Part shown: piece after piece, positions 22,554 through 34,439 of the stretch | Layout: each line of letters starts with the position of its first letter | Numbering within the stretch: the stretch's first letter is position 1 | Assembly (NCBI RefSeq): GCF_949987535.1 | Contig: NC_080081.1 | Coordinates: forward strand, 54,384,153-54,448,152 | DNA: 64,000 bases | DNA from: Balaenoptera acutorostrata | Taxonomy: Eukaryota > Chordata > Mammalia > Artiodactyla > Balaenopteridae | Direction of reading: 5' to 3' | Notes under the pieces: generated by a model | What the model saw: only the letters and a program-made list of their open reading frames with translations | What the model was told of the DNA's origin: nothing | Databases searched by the model: none | Program-made: the position numbers and the translations under genes

Positions 22554-23512
22554 TTAATTGTTTTGAGTTTGTTTTTGTAGGTCCTTTTTTTCTCTTGTAT
22601 TTTCCACGTAGAGAAGTTCCTTTAGCATTTGTTGTAGAGCTGGTTTGGTGGTGCTGAATTCTTTTAGCTTTTGCTTGTCTGTAAAGCTTTTGATTTCTCC
22701 ATCGAATCTGAATGAGATCCTTGATGGGTAGTGTAATCTTGGTTGTATGTTCTTCCCTTTCATCCCTTTAAGTATATCATGCCACTCCCTTCTGGCTTGT
22801 AGAGTTTCTGCTGAGAAATCAGTTGTTAACCTTATGGGAGTTCCCTTGTATGTTATTTGTTGTTTTTCCCTCGCTGCTTTCAATAATTTTTCTTTGCCTT
22901 TCATTTTTGCCAATTTGATTACTATGGGTCTCAGCATGTTTCTCCTTGGATTTATCCTGTATGGGATTCTCTGCGCTTCGTGGACTTGGGTGGCTATTTC
23001 CTTTCCCATGTTAAGGAAGTTTTTGACTATAATCTCTTCAAATATTTTCTCGGGTCCTTTATCTCTCTCTTCTCCTTCTGGGACCCCTATAATGTGAATG
23101 TCATTGCCCTTAATGTTGTCCCAAAGATCTCTTAGGCTGTCTTCATTTCTTTTCATTCTTTTTCTTTATCCTGTTCTGTGGCAGTGAATTCCACCATTTT
23201 GTCTCCCAGGTCACTTATCCGTTCTTCTGCCTCAGTTATTCTGCTATTGATTCCTTCTAGTGTATTTTTCATTTCAGTTATTGTATTGTTCATCTCTGTT
23301 TGTTTGTTCTTTAATTCTTCTAGATCTTTTTTAAACATTTCCTGCATCTTCTCCATCTTTGCCTCCATTCTTTTTCCAAGGTTCTGGATCATTTTCACTA
23401 TCATTAGTCTGAATTCTTTTTCTGGAAGATTGCCTATCTCCACTTCATTTAATTGTTTTTCTGGGGTTTTATCTTGTTCCTTCATCTGGTATATAGCCCT
23501 CTGCCTTTTCAT
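22554..23512 (-). pseudogene. Younger L1 ORF1 (RNA-binding chaperone), one frameshift
   Basis: About 319 codons in two overlapping frames. The N-terminal segment (23153-23512, 119 codons) starts MKRQRAIYQMKEQ and contains the coiled coil with regular heptads (KMQEMFKKDLEELKNKQTE, then RITEAEERISDLGDKM). The C-terminal segment (22554-23156, 200 codons) holds the RRM (SLRDLWDNIKGNDIHIIGVP) and the C-terminal domain (KAAREKQQITYKGTPIRL, TLQARREWHDILKGMKGKN). A single-base frameshift near 23153-23160 separates them. The protein family forms trimers that bind L1 RNA. The stop lies 4 bp before ORF2. Confidence 0.85.
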
Positions 23513-24420
23513 CTTTTATCTTTCTGTGAATGTGGTTTTTGTTCCACAGGCTGCAGGGTTGTAGTTCTTCTTGCTTCTGCTGTCTGCCCTCTGGTGGATG
23601 AGGCTATCTAAGGGGCTTGTGCAAGTTTCCTGATAGGAGGGACTTGCTGTGAGTATAGCTAGCTGTTGCTCTGGTGGGCAGAGCTCAGTAAAACTTTAAT
23701 CCACTTGTCTGCTGATGGGTGAGGTTCGGTTTCCTCCCTGTTGGTTGTTTGGCCTAAGGCAACCCAACACTGGAGCCTACCCAGTCTCTTTGGTGGGGCT
23801 AATGGTGGACTCTGGGAGGGCTCACACCAAGGAGTACTTCCCAGAACTTCTGCTGCCAGTGTCCGTGTCCCTTTGTGAGCCACAGCTGCTCCCTGCCTCT
23901 GCAGGAGACCCTCCAACACTAGCAGGTAGGTCTGGTTCAGTCTCCTATGGGGTCACTGCTCCTTCCTCTGGGTCCCGATGCACATACTACTTTATGTGTG
24001 CCCTCCAAGAGTGGAGTCTCTGTTTCCACCAGTCCTTCCAAAGTCCTGCAATCAAATCCCGCTAGCCTTCAAAGTCTGATTCTCTAGGAATTCCTCCTCC
24101 TATTGCCAGACCCCTAGGTTGGGAAGCCTGACTTGTGGCTCAGAATCTTCACTCCAATGGGTGGACTTCTGTGGTATAAGTGTTCTCCAGTTTGTGAGTC
24201 ACCCACCCAGCAGTTATGGGATTTGATTTTATTGTGATAGCACCCCTCCTACAGTCTCATTGTGGCTTCTCCTTTGTCTTTGCATGTGGGGTATCTTTTT
24301 TGGTGAGTTCCAATGTCTTCCTGTTGATGACTGTTCAGCAGTTAGTTGTGATTCTGGTGTTCTCGAAAGAGGGAGTAAGAACATGTCCTTCTATTCCGCC
24401 ATCTTGAACAAATCTCCCTG
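23513..24420 (-). promoter_or_regulatory. 5' UTR/promoter region of younger L1
   Basis: About 908 bp, more GC-rich than its surroundings, beginning on the coding strand with 'ttcaagatggcgg'. The AAGATGGCG core matches the YY1 motif class used by L1 promoters. Antisense frames in it (23659-23919 and others) are not genes. It is not clearly homologous to the shorter 640-bp 5' UTR of the L1 at 56.9 kb. Confidence 0.65.
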
Positions 24421-24448
24421 TCCTTTTATATTGTTAATATTTTCTTTA

Positions 24449-24828
24449 GGGGCTTCCCTGGTGGTGCAGTGGTTAAGAATCCACCTGCCAATGCAGGGGA
24501 TATGGGTTCAATCCCTGACCTGGGAAGATCCCACATGCCACAGAGCAACTAAGACCATGGGGCACAACTACTGAGCCTGCACTCTACAGCCCATGAGCCG
24601 CACCTACTGAAGCCCAAGCACCCTAGGGACCACGTGGTGCAACTACTAAGCCCACACGCTGCAACTACTGAAGCCTGTGTGCTTAGATTCCATGCTCTGC
24701 AACAAGAAAATCCACTGCAATGAGAAGCCCGCACACCACAATGAAGAGTAGTACCCCCCTCACTGCAACTAGAGAAAGCCCGTGTGCAGCAATGAAGACC
24801 CAAAGCAGCCTAAATAAATAAATAAATA
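24449..24828 (+). mobile_element. CHR-type SINE in old L1 ORF2
   Basis: Head 'ggcttccctggtggtgcag', then 'ccacctgccaatgcagggg', several 'caactactgaagcc' units and a terminal 'taaataaataaataaata'. It is longer than other copies here because the 'ctactgaagcc' module is repeated. Box B reads ggttcaatcc, CpG-decayed. The target duplication is degenerate (atattttctttagg versus atattttttgg). Inserted into the old L1 24 bp from the younger L1's 5' junction. Confidence 0.88.
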
Positions 24829-24837
24829 CATATTTTT

Positions 24838-25231
24838 TGGACATTTTCATTATGTATTTAGGTGCTCCTATGTTGTTTGCATGTATATTTATAATTGTTA
24901 TATCTTCTTCTTGGAATGATCCCTTGATCATTGCATAATGTCCTTCTTTGTCACTTGTTACAGTCTTTGTTTTAAAGTCTATTTAGTCTGATGTAAGTAT
25001 TGCTACCCCAGCTCTTTTTTTTAAATTTCCATCTATATGGAATTCCTTTTTCCATCCCCTCACTTTCAGTCTGTGTGTGTCTTTAGATCTGAAGTGAGTT
25101 TCATGTAGGCAGCGTATATCATTCTCATTTTTGTATCCATTCAGCCACTCTTTGTTGTTTGATTTGAGCATTTAGTTCATTTACATTTAAAGTAATTATT
25201 GATATGTATGTACTTATTGCTATTTTGTTAA
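24838..25231 (-). pseudogene. Old L1 ORF2, 5' part (endonuclease)
   Basis: Continuation of the old L1 ORF2 beyond the nested elements. The N-terminal endonuclease region reads CLHETHFRSKDTHRLKVRGW (24983-25171), so the catalytic glutamate of the ETH motif is kept. The start codon has decayed to ATA at about 25231. Confidence 0.75.
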
Positions 25232-25256
25232 TTGTTTGGGGGTTGTTTCTGTAGTT

Positions 25257-26560
25257 CTTTATGTAATTGTTGTTCCTTTCTTCTTTTTTTGTTCTCTTCA
25301 CTTGTGATTTGAGGACTAAGAATCTTTAGTGTTAAGTTTGGATTCCTTTCTCTTTTTGTGTGTATATCTATTAAAAACTTTTCATTTATATGTAACAATA
25401 TATATCATTATTTGAAGTTGCTGATTTCTTAAGTTCAAACGCATTTTAACAAATCTGTATTTTTATTCCTCTTCCCACATGCTTACTGTTTTGACATCAT
25501 ATTTTACATCTTTTTGTTTGTGTATCCTTAACTACTTATTACATATATAGATGATTTTACTGCTTTTGTCTTTTAACCTTCCTAGTATCTTTACACGTGG
25601 TTGATTTACTAACTTTACTGTATATTTGCCTTGCCAATGAGATTTTTTTTTCTTTCATAATTTTTATGTTTCTAGTTGTGGCTTTTTCTTTTTCACTTAG
25701 AGAAATCCCTTTAACATTTCTTGTAAAGCTGGTGTTGCTTAACTCTTTTGGCTTTTGCTTGTCTATAAAACTTTTGCTCTCTCCGTCAAATCTTAATGAC
25801 ATCTTTGTTGCTTAGAGAATTCTTGGTTGTAGGTTTTTCCCGTTCGTCACTTTAAATCTACCATGCCACTCCCTTCTGTTCTTCAGAGTTTCTGCTGAAA
25901 AGTCAGCCCATAATCTTATATGAATCCCCTTGTATATAACTTTTTGCTTTTTCCTTGCTGCTTTTAATATTCTCTATCTTTAATTTCTGCCATTTTAATT
26001 ACAGTGTGTCTTGATGTGATCCTCTTTGGGTTGATCCTGTTTGGAACTCTCTTTGCTTCCTATACCTGGATGTCTGTTTCCTTTCCCAGGTACGGGAAGA
26101 TCAGTTATTATTCTTCAAATATGTTCTCTGCCCCTTTCTCTCTCTCTTCTCCTTCTGAGATCCCTATAATGTGAATATTAGTATGCCTGATGCTGTCCCA
26201 AAGACTCTTAAACTATCCTTGTTTCTTTTTATTCTTTTTTCTGTTCAACTTTAGTAATTTTCACTACTCTGTCTTCCAGCTCACTGATCTGTTTCTCTGT
26301 ATCATCTAATCTACTGTTAATTCCTTCTAATGTATTTTTCATTTCAGTGATTGTATTCTTCATCTCTATTCGATTCTTCTTTATATTTTATAACTCTTTG
26401 TTAAAAACTTCTAATTTCTCACTCTTCATTTAATCTTCCACCAAGTTCTTTGAACATCTTTATGATCATTATCAGGTAGGTTGCCTATCTCCACTTCATT
26501 TAGCTCTTCTGGGATTTTATCTTGTTCCCTCATTGGGAACATATTCCTCTGTCATCTCAT
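25257..26560 (-). pseudogene. Old L1 ORF1 and spacer, heavily decayed
   Basis: Fragments of the ORF1 C-terminal domain are visible (SLRFDGESKSFIDKQKPKEL, 25557-25802), with many stops and frameshifts. The coiled-coil region lies at about 26200-26500 in broken frames. A spacer not seen in the younger copies separates ORF1 from ORF2. Confidence 0.65.
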
Positions 26561-27688
26561 TTTATCTGAATTTGTTTTTACTTCTATGTATTTGGTAAAT
26601 TGGTTACATTTGCAACTTTGAATAAATGTCCTTTTGTAGAGATGGTCTATGTGTCCCAGTAGCACATTCCCCTCTGGTTATCAGAGCTATATGCTTTAGG
26701 GTATTCCCTATGTGGGCTGCATGTATACTTCTGTTGTGGTAGACTGACTACTGTGGGCAGTCTGTCATTGATGTCTCCATTCCAGTTGGTTTCCAGGTCC
26801 TTCCTTGTGCTGAGGATGCCAGATGCTGGCTGGTGGGACTGTGTCATGAGGTAGCTGGCTGCAGAGCTCCTGGGGGTCCTAGGGCTAGTGCTGCCCCACC
26901 GGTATACAGGTCCAGGTCCTAGGCCCTCTGGTGAACAGGGTCATGTCCTTCGGTGGCTGTAGGCTCAGGACATCTTAAGACATCAAGTTTCTGGCAAGTG
27001 GGGCTGTATCTCCACCTGGTTAGTTGCTTGGCCTGAGGCATCCCAGTACTGGTGTTTACAGGCTGGTGGGTGGGCCCAGGTCATGCACTAATAAGCTAGA
27101 GAGAAGATTCAAAAATAGTGCTTGACATCACCAGTGTCCATGTGGTAGAATGAGCTCCCCAAAATGACTGCTGCCAGTGTCTATGTCCTCCAGGCTGATC
27201 TGACCCAGGCTCCTTTACTGCTTCTGCCCCAGGAGTGTGTGAAATTCTGTGTGCACTCTTAGGAGTGGCCTCTGTTTCCCACAGCCCTCTGGCTTTTCCA
27301 AAAGTAAGTCCTGCTTGCCTTCAAGCCAACCATTCTGGGAGTTCATCTTCCCTGTGCAGAACCTCTGGGCTGCGGAGCCCAATGTGGGACTCAGACCATT
27401 TGTTCCTTGAGGACAATCTCTGCAATTGTAATTATCCTCCTGTTTATGGGCTACCCACCTGGGGGCTACCCACCTGGGGGTATAGGTCTTGACTAAATCA
27501 CATATCCACCCTTCTTATACATCTTGTTGTGGTTCCTTCTTTGTATCTTTAGTTGTAGAAGACCTTCTCTACTCGTTTTCCAGTCTTTCTCATCAATAGT
27601 TGCTCTGTTAATAGTTGTAATTTTGGTGTGCTCATGAGAGGAGGTGAGTTCAGGGTCTTTCTACTCTGCCATCTTGGCCACTCCCTCC
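26561..27688 (-). promoter_or_regulatory. 5' UTR of old L1
   Basis: GC-rich 5' region ending in 'ctctgccatcttggcc' (reversed 'ggccaagatggcagag'). An exact 15-bp tandem duplication, ctacccacctggggg, is at 27451-27465 and 27466-27480. The 85-codon frame at 27235-27492 is accidental. Confidence 0.65.
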
Positions 27689-27704
27689 TGATTTTGCTCT
27701 TTAA

Positions 27705-28196
27705 CTTTTATTGAGAATTTAGTATATATCCATAATGTCAAAGACCTTACATACCATTGGAAGCCAAATCACACATATATGAAACATAACAAAGTTAAAA
27801 TTAATTATTAAATATATAAATAAGTAATAAATAGAGGATCTACTTTGGATAAGAAAAATATTAGCAGGGCAAGATATCTCCATTCTAATTTTCCCTCAGG
27901 TCATAATGTGTGGATATGAGTCATTCATTTGGCTTTTATATCTCTTTGTATAATTATCTTTTATGCCTGTTTTCTATATTTCCTGAACTTGACTTTACTT
28001 CCTTGAAGACAGGGCTCACATTTATAGTATTTTTGTATCTTACACAGTGTATTGAGAAGATATGGTAAAACATAATGTTCAATTAATATGTATTTACTCT
28101 CTGGATAGAAACAATGAGGCCATGTTATTAAAAGATCATAATGAAGCAATTCGGCCTAATCCCAATCACAAGGAAAAATCTCTGAATACTTTTGAG
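27705..28196. other. Unassigned AT-rich sequence
   Basis: No recognised repeat apart from possible diverged L2-like 'ttccttgaagacagggctc' text near 28000-28030 (plus strand). Confidence 0.4.
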
Positions 28197-28320
28197 CAGA
28201 GGGAAGTTTTGTTTGTTTGTTTTTATTTTTTTACTATAGGTCATTGTTGGTTATCTATTTTAAATATGGCAGTGTGTACATGTCAATCCTAAACTCCCAA
28301 TCTATCCAGAGGGAATTTTT
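28197..28320 (-). mobile_element. Tiny L1 fragment, shortened at both ends
   Basis: A 96-bp insert (28211-28306) between 14-bp duplications with one mismatch: cagagggaagtttt (28197-28210) and cagagggaattttt (28307-28320). The body is internal L1 3' UTR ('gttggttatctatttta', 'gtgtacatgtcaatcc') joined directly to a T-rich tail. It lacks the terminal 3' UTR part found in the copy at 39.8-40.1 kb. It therefore looks 5'-truncated and also prematurely polyadenylated. Confidence 0.8.
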
Positions 28321-30478
28321 CATGACATTAGTGTTTTATTAAGATTTAATAGAGGGCAGTGGGAAAGTGGACAAGGGCAAGAAAGACTAGATCCAGAAAA
28401 ATTAGTATGGAAGCTTCAGTAATAACTCAAAAGAGGGTAGAAGTGGGAACAGAAAGAGAAAGAGAGGGAAAAAAATATTTGCAGGTAGAACTGAAAGGAC
28501 TTAGTGACTGAGTTGTGAGATCAAGCTAAGACAACTCATTAGTCAAAGATATCTTCAAGGTTCCAAACTAGGGGAATGCTTGGTCATTTCCAAGAATAGG
28601 AAATTAGGGAAGTCTGTCAAGTTGGAATGTCAAAAAGATAAAGAGTTGTACTTTGAGATGAGAGAAATAGTCATGACACTATGTAGTAATAGTTGGGTCA
28701 TGAACCTGATCTTGAAAGAAAAACAAGATTAGAGATATAGATTTGGTAGTGAGCCAAATAAAGCTGATAACCAAAGCCATGAATCAGGAGATTAGATTAT
28801 TATACTCTGCATAAATGCAATACATATTTTCTTTTAAATAACTACTAAGTTCGAATAATTTGATAATATTCTATTATCTACCTAATATACTTATAAAATT
28901 GTCTAATCTTGTTGTACCCCCATATGTTTGTGCAAGTTTATGTTCTTTAAAATGAACTCAGAACTTTAAAACACTGAATTTTGTAGAACTTTTAAGGTTT
29001 CTTCTTTCTTAAAAATTATTTCTAGTGTATTTTTTTGAGTCTTATGTTATATTCTAAAAACACTAAATGCTGCACTGTGCCAGTTGGAACTGTGTTTCAT
29101 TTCTGTTTTTTATTTCCCCTAAACATTGCTAATATGATTAATGAACCAGACCAAAAAAAAATCGGATTGGTGGGCTTTTTTTTCCTACCTCCTAAGGATG
29201 TGAATGCAAAAGATACTTTTTAAAAAACATTCCTTTATTCCCCTCCTTCCACCCTAGGGAAGAAATGCACATTTCTCTTTCTAAGTTACACATCCTTCCT
29301 GGCATCAGACTTATTCCCCGAAAATTTTCAATTCAAAAAACAATGTGTTTCGGTGCAAATCACATAACCAATCTAAATTTTAATAGCATCTATATTGTGC
29401 CTTTCCCATGTCTACTGCAGTATACGAATGCAAGGGTGACCTTTAGAGATTCCTACTTCTTCTGGAACTGATCTCTCATTCATTGAGAAAAACTGTGCCC
29501 CTTTGTCGGGCATTTTCAAATGATTCTACATGACTTCCGTTATCTTTCATTATAGATTCAGGGATTGTTTACATTGGTTCTATCTTTGCAAAAGTAATTT
29601 ATCAAGCACTGGCTATCCAGCTGTTAACCACTGAAACCCATTTTAATGGGATGCCCTTTTAATATTAAAATCAAGAAATATTGTTAGTGGTGTAATTAAA
29701 AGGGATCAGAAATAAGGGCACAAATATGAGCTCATAGAACACACATGTTCTATGTTATATTTAAGAGATAGACTTTGGTGTAGATACATAATTTTGCATT
29801 GAACATGCATTCTGTCCTTTGAAGAGAAGTTCTGTTTTCTTGCAATGAGAGAAACACACATCTCTTTCTTATGAGAGAGATTTTTGGAAGGGCAGAAATG
29901 AAGAGTGTGGAAAATTAGCTGTATTTGAGTAAAAGCCAAATGATATTCAGAGAGTATCTTCAGAGGACCCAAACAATCTACCCAGACTTAGTGGTGGTAT
30001 CTGGCAACTACCTGCCCATGGGAGAGTGACTATTATGGTCTGGCTGTATATACATAAAAGCACAAAAGAAACTCATGACAGTATTTGTGCATATGTTTTT
30101 TTCCTAAACTATATCCCCCCAAAATGATACTTTGTGAAAGGATTCTGACAAGAAGTTTGGCCTAGGATGGGATTATTTGTGTTTAGGAAAACAGCATTAA
30201 ATACACACACAGGCACAAACAGTAGAATCGACTTTGTGTCCATCTCCTGGTTGAAGATGAAAGAAAACATCTATTATCATATCCAAGATCAAGAGTCAGG
30301 TATTAATTTTGGCAACATAAGATGTTTGAGTAAACTTATCAATATGACCTAAATTTCATTAATTCTTTCTGATTCCCGGAGACACTGGCTTATTTCTCTG
30401 TAGTGTCTCAGTAATATCATCTGTCTCATTGAAGAATTCTAGAAATTAAGTGTAATCCTTCAGTAAAAGATAGTCTTT

Positions 30479-30480
<2 letters not shown>
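28321..30480. other. Low-repeat sequence, nothing assigned
   Basis: More than 2 kb without a repeat I can name. 28440-28480 is purine-rich. The 29100-29650 part has mixed, non-repetitive composition and could be conserved non-coding DNA, but nothing visible proves it. Short open frames here lack protein features. Confidence 0.35.

Positions 30481-30511
<31 letters not shown>
30481..30511 (+). repeat. (TG)n microsatellite
   Basis: Nearly uninterrupted run of 15 TG units; likely polymorphic and able to form Z-DNA. Confidence 0.9.
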
Positions 30512-30513
<2 letters not shown>

Positions 30514-31904
30514 CCAGCATCATGATTTAATTAAGGGAGCATATTCATTGTAGAGAATATATTGATGACTGTAAATGTGACTCCTCATTACAGCCTTGAA
30601 ATTTTTGAAACACCAAGGCACAAAGATGTCAATTATATATCTAAACTACAGGTACAAAACAAGTCCATGTATTTTCCATGCTCCAAAACTGAGTACACAC
30701 TGTACTGTCATAGGGAAGGGGTTTACCAATGAAGACCTGACAATAATAGTACTCAAGATTGATTTACCAAAATAAAATATAAAATAGGAGTTTATAAAAC
30801 AAGTTTGGCAATAGCAGAGAGGACCCTTTTCATTTCTGGGCAAAAGTGCATTTCATTATACATACAGTAAGAGATATTCTTGACAAAAAGATTAAAGGTT
30901 GGTTTGTGTGTAGTGTGTGAGAAGGGAGCATGTTTCCTTTAACCATAATCCCCGAGAAGAAATTCTGGAATCACCTCTCCATTAACAAATCTCTTAATTT
31001 GTAATCTACTCTCAAATTTGGGTCTATATTTGCGTAATGTAGCAAAAACAAAAGGCATTAAAACTCAAGATCATTTAGTAATCATTGCTCTGTTACAGAT
31101 AAAATATAGGATCCCAAAGATTCATGAAGAGTCAAAGTGCCTGGATCAGGAATGCTTCTGGACACAGAGACCATTCTGTGAAAATCTCCTAGGATATTTT
31201 GCAACACATCCTGCTGTTTTTGTGTCATCTTCAAGTTATGTCTCATCTCATCATTCCTCACTAGCACGGAAGAGGGCTTCCCTCATGATATGCCCATGTG
31301 GTCCACTGTGTTCTGGCATGTGTCTTTTCCTGGCCATTCAATGACTGCCAGCTCTCCCTGCATGCATTAAATAGCAGTAGAACTCTAAATGTTTCCACCT
31401 CAACATGTCAGAGCTTACTGCTCCTCTAAGCAGTGTTCACAGCTCTTGTAACAAAGGTGCCAGGTCAGGGACGCATTCACTCTTCCTGAAATGCATGTCC
31501 TCAAGTTTCTACCTAATTTAGTGCAGTACACAGAGCTTCTCCTGGAGGGAGGGCTTTCATTATGGCTGCTCACAAAGTTGTGCCATCCCTGCTTCAGTGT
31601 TTCACCTTTCCTTTCAGCTTTAGCAAAGCACTAATTCTTCTCAAATAAGATTGTCATTCACCCTGGTCACCAGGCATTCCTATTTGTCCACCAAAGGAGA
31701 TAGCACATCCTGTGTCTTTTCTCCCTACTGATCTGGGAGCTGGTAAGGCTGTAATTTCCAATTTATCAAGATCTCAATTCAAGAAAAGCTATTGTGCTAC
31801 ATAAAATCGAAGAATAAATGCCCTGAAGACTTCTTTCTTTCTCTATGAACTATTTCTTACAGGTGACACATTTTGAAAATTAAGAGCAACTACTGAAGAT
31901 GTAA
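30512..31904. other. Unassigned sequence
   Basis: No confident repeat. A 108-codon frame at 31018-31344 (plus) lacks a splice context or protein features I can defend. Confidence 0.4.
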
Positions 31905-32300
31905 AGAATTTTTGAAAATTACAAGAGATTATGATAAATGTCAAATGAACTTTATAGGAAGAGTGCTAGTATTAGCTTTCATTACTTTAAGATGCAGGAA
32001 CAAACAGCTCCCAAATTTCAGTGTTTTACAAAATCACCCAGATTATTGCAGCAGGTTCACTGTGGCTCCGTTCTGGGATCCAGGACAAAGAAGCAACAAC
32101 CATCTAACTCATGCTATCCTGTGCCAGAGGGAAAAGAACAACAGCAGAACTAAGCAATGGCTGTTAAAGCTTTCATTGATCAAACCAATTCACATGGCCA
32201 AGATTGATGTCAGCAGAGTGGAGAGGTATAATCTTCTTAAAGAAGTGATGAGGAAATAATTGGGAACAGTGACGCAATCTACCATAGTGCTATATAGGGT
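31905..32300 (-). repeat. Possible MLT1-like LTR remnant
   Basis: 'gcagcaggttcactgtggct', 'tctgggatccaggacaaag', 'agcaacaaccatctaactc' and 'ccaattcacatggccaag' recall MaLR-type LTRs read in reverse. Heavily diverged, so the family is uncertain. The 115-codon frame at 31912-32259 lies in it and is not a gene. Confidence 0.4.
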
Positions 32301-33339
32301 GAAGCGCCCTAGGTGACTTTATCCATTTAGTATACAGTACACAATCTCACGTGTCCACATGACCTAATAAGCAACATAAGTGAGTTAAGAGAATGAGGTG
32401 TAAGGAAATGGGATCTATCTGCCTGGCGGATTATTTCAATCCAGGCCCCAAGCGTCACTTATGGGTTAGTGGAAAACTTTCTAGTAGGACTCCAATTAAT
32501 TCTCATCTTTGCAAATTCTCAAAATTCAACACTTATCTGTTCACTTGAGAATGAACAGATTTTGTTCATTGACCCACATTATCCATTCCTACAAGAGAAT
32601 TATTGATAATTCAAGATTTAACCTAAAAAGTATTGATCAATAGGATATAAATATAAAGTGGAAGTGAAACAATTAAGCCTTAAATCCAGACACTCACAAG
32701 CAGTATCAAAGGCTGTGGAAAGCCAAACTGGTGATCTGAAAGTGTTTTGTTAAAGCAAGAATCAAAACAAAAGGAATTGACTAGTAAAACAAGATGTATA
32801 ATTTTTATTATATTTGACATTTCAGGGTTTGCCTTTCTAGTTATTTCTATTAAATAATGTCTACCTCACTTCTGAATAATTCAAGAATTATTTCTGACAT
32901 AGCCTCACCCTCCACTTTTCATTATAGTAAATACCATTAAGATAGATGATTTTTTTTTTTTTGCATTTGTCATTAAGTCACTTCCCTTCATTTCTCATAC
33001 TATACTGTAATTCCAAGTTTGTAGATGATGTGAAACCAGTTATATTTTAGGTGAGTTGCTTTCTCGTAACAGAGATAAGAGGATCCTTAACTCATCAGGA
33101 AAATATTCTTATTCTACATTTTGCAGTGGATGATTTCTGATGATTTACTGAGAATTTGTTTGTTCAACTTGCCTTGCAAGATGAAGCAACTCTCCTTATT
33201 AGACTGTCCATATGTAATTCCTGTTTCATTTTAATTTTCTCTGATAATTTTAAGATTCATCCACTTAATTACAACTCATGGAATGCATTTGATTTACAGA
33301 TTGGTTCCACAAAGTACTAATGACTCAGTTCAAAGGTAG
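32301..33339. other. Unassigned, low repeat
   Basis: A T12 run at 32950-32961 and otherwise non-repetitive AT-rich sequence. 33100-33330 has the mixed texture of conserved non-coding DNA, unproven. Confidence 0.35.
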
Positions 33340-33640
33340 AAAATCACTGGGAACACCTGAATCTGCCTGTCAATCAATCAGGATATATTTGATTGCCTAT
33401 AAACATGCACAAAAGTAGGGAAGATATAGTCTCTGCCCTCAGAGAATTTACAAAAGAGTATGTGAAAGAAATACATAAAAAGCTAACATACAAGGCACTG
33501 TTTTAGAGGAAATGTCAAATAAATCCAACATTCCGTAGAGGACTAGAGGAATCAGAAAAGCTTCTCTGAAGATGTGGTCTTTGAAGAATGAGTATGATTT
33601 TGATGGGTAGAGTTGGGCAAAAGCACATTCCAGATACGAT
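33340..33640 (-). repeat. L2 LINE fragment
   Basis: Reverse L2 texture: 'agatatagtctctgccctc', 'agagaatttacaaaagag', 'gaggaatcagaaaagcttc' and 'tctttgaagaatgagtatg'. Confidence 0.6.
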
Positions 33641-34119
33641 TACTTTTTCTTCTGGCTTCAGGCAGTTCCATGTCTTTTTCTTTTATCAAAGTCAAGTTCT
33701 CAAATGTCTTACCGATTTTTATATGTTTTTATTCATTCTATTTACTTGATTGATACCAACTTCTAGTGATATTTGCATATCCATCACTTATTAATTACTC
33801 TCAATGTGTATTGACCCAAATGACAATATTATGATTTTCATGGCAAAATTTTCAATTATTTTATTCTAAGTTTGGTCAGTGTTTCTCTGCAAATTGTCAG
33901 TTTTCTGAATATAAGGCATAGCACACAGAATGCTGCCTTAGAATTAATGGAATAATTTTGAGTATAGCTGCTCAAGGTTCTACCAAGAAAAAAAAAGGAA
34001 AACTTTATGTGTAAAGGCTGATTGTTGTGCAATTGCTTTGGATATTGTAGGCTAATCCATCAGTTCCTTTGTAAAGCTCTTTCTACTTCCTGAGGATGAA
34101 TATATACTTAGTCTGTAAG
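33641..34119. other. Unassigned sequence
   Basis: AT-rich, no recognised feature. Confidence 0.4.
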
Positions 34120-34365
34120 ATCGAGCTTTGGACATTGAACTCTAAATCTAGACCTCCGCTGTTTAAATTCCAGCTCCCCTACTTCAGATCTATAACCTGA
34201 GGCAAGTTACTTAACCTTCCTTAGTTACTCTATCAATAAAATGAGGATAGTAAGAGTAGCAACATCACAGTGCTACGTGGATTAAATGAGTTAATACCTG
34301 TAGATTGCTCGAAACAGCACCTGGCACACCATAAGCTATCAATAATTGATGCTAAAACCTAAATT
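34120..34365 (+). repeat. MIR SINE
   Basis: Nearly full length: 'tcgagctttggacattgaac', 'aaattccagctcccc', 'acctgaggcaagttacttaa', 'tcaataaaatgaggatagt', 'ggattaaatgagttaatacc' and 'cacctggcacaccataagc'. One of the best MIR copies in the window. Confidence 0.8.
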
Positions 34366-34439
34366 TAGCACACAATAAGCACCATAAAATGTTTGCTCTT
34401 ATAATTGTGATTGCTATAAATGTTATATACATTGAAAAA

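Larger units (their letters stand above)
18514..24428 (-). mobile_element. Younger full-length L1 nested in the old L1
   Basis: A complete L1 of about 5.9 kb (18521-24420). Its tail is the T-rich start at 18521 and its 5' end carries 'ccgccatcttgaac' (reversed). A short target duplication is visible: tccttta at 18514-18520 and tcctttta at 24421-24428. The older L1 reads continuously if this unit is removed. The order on the minus strand is 5' UTR, ORF1, ORF2, 3' UTR. ORF1 has one frameshift and ORF2 several breaks, so it is less decayed than its host. Confidence 0.88.
15230..27704 (-). mobile_element. Old full-length L1, split by nested insertions
   Basis: Target duplications of 16 bp with one mismatch, tgatttttctctttaa (15230-15245) and tgattttgctctttaa (27689-27704), bracket one complete L1 whose 3' end is at 15246 and whose 5' end is at 27688 ('ctgccatcttggccactcc', reversed). 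Removing the younger L1 (18521-24420) and the CHR SINE (24449-24828) leaves about 6.15 kb, a normal L1 length. Its 3' UTR (about 15246-15790) holds two successive old L1 modules. It is older than the nested copy: its frames are much more broken. Confidence 0.85.
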
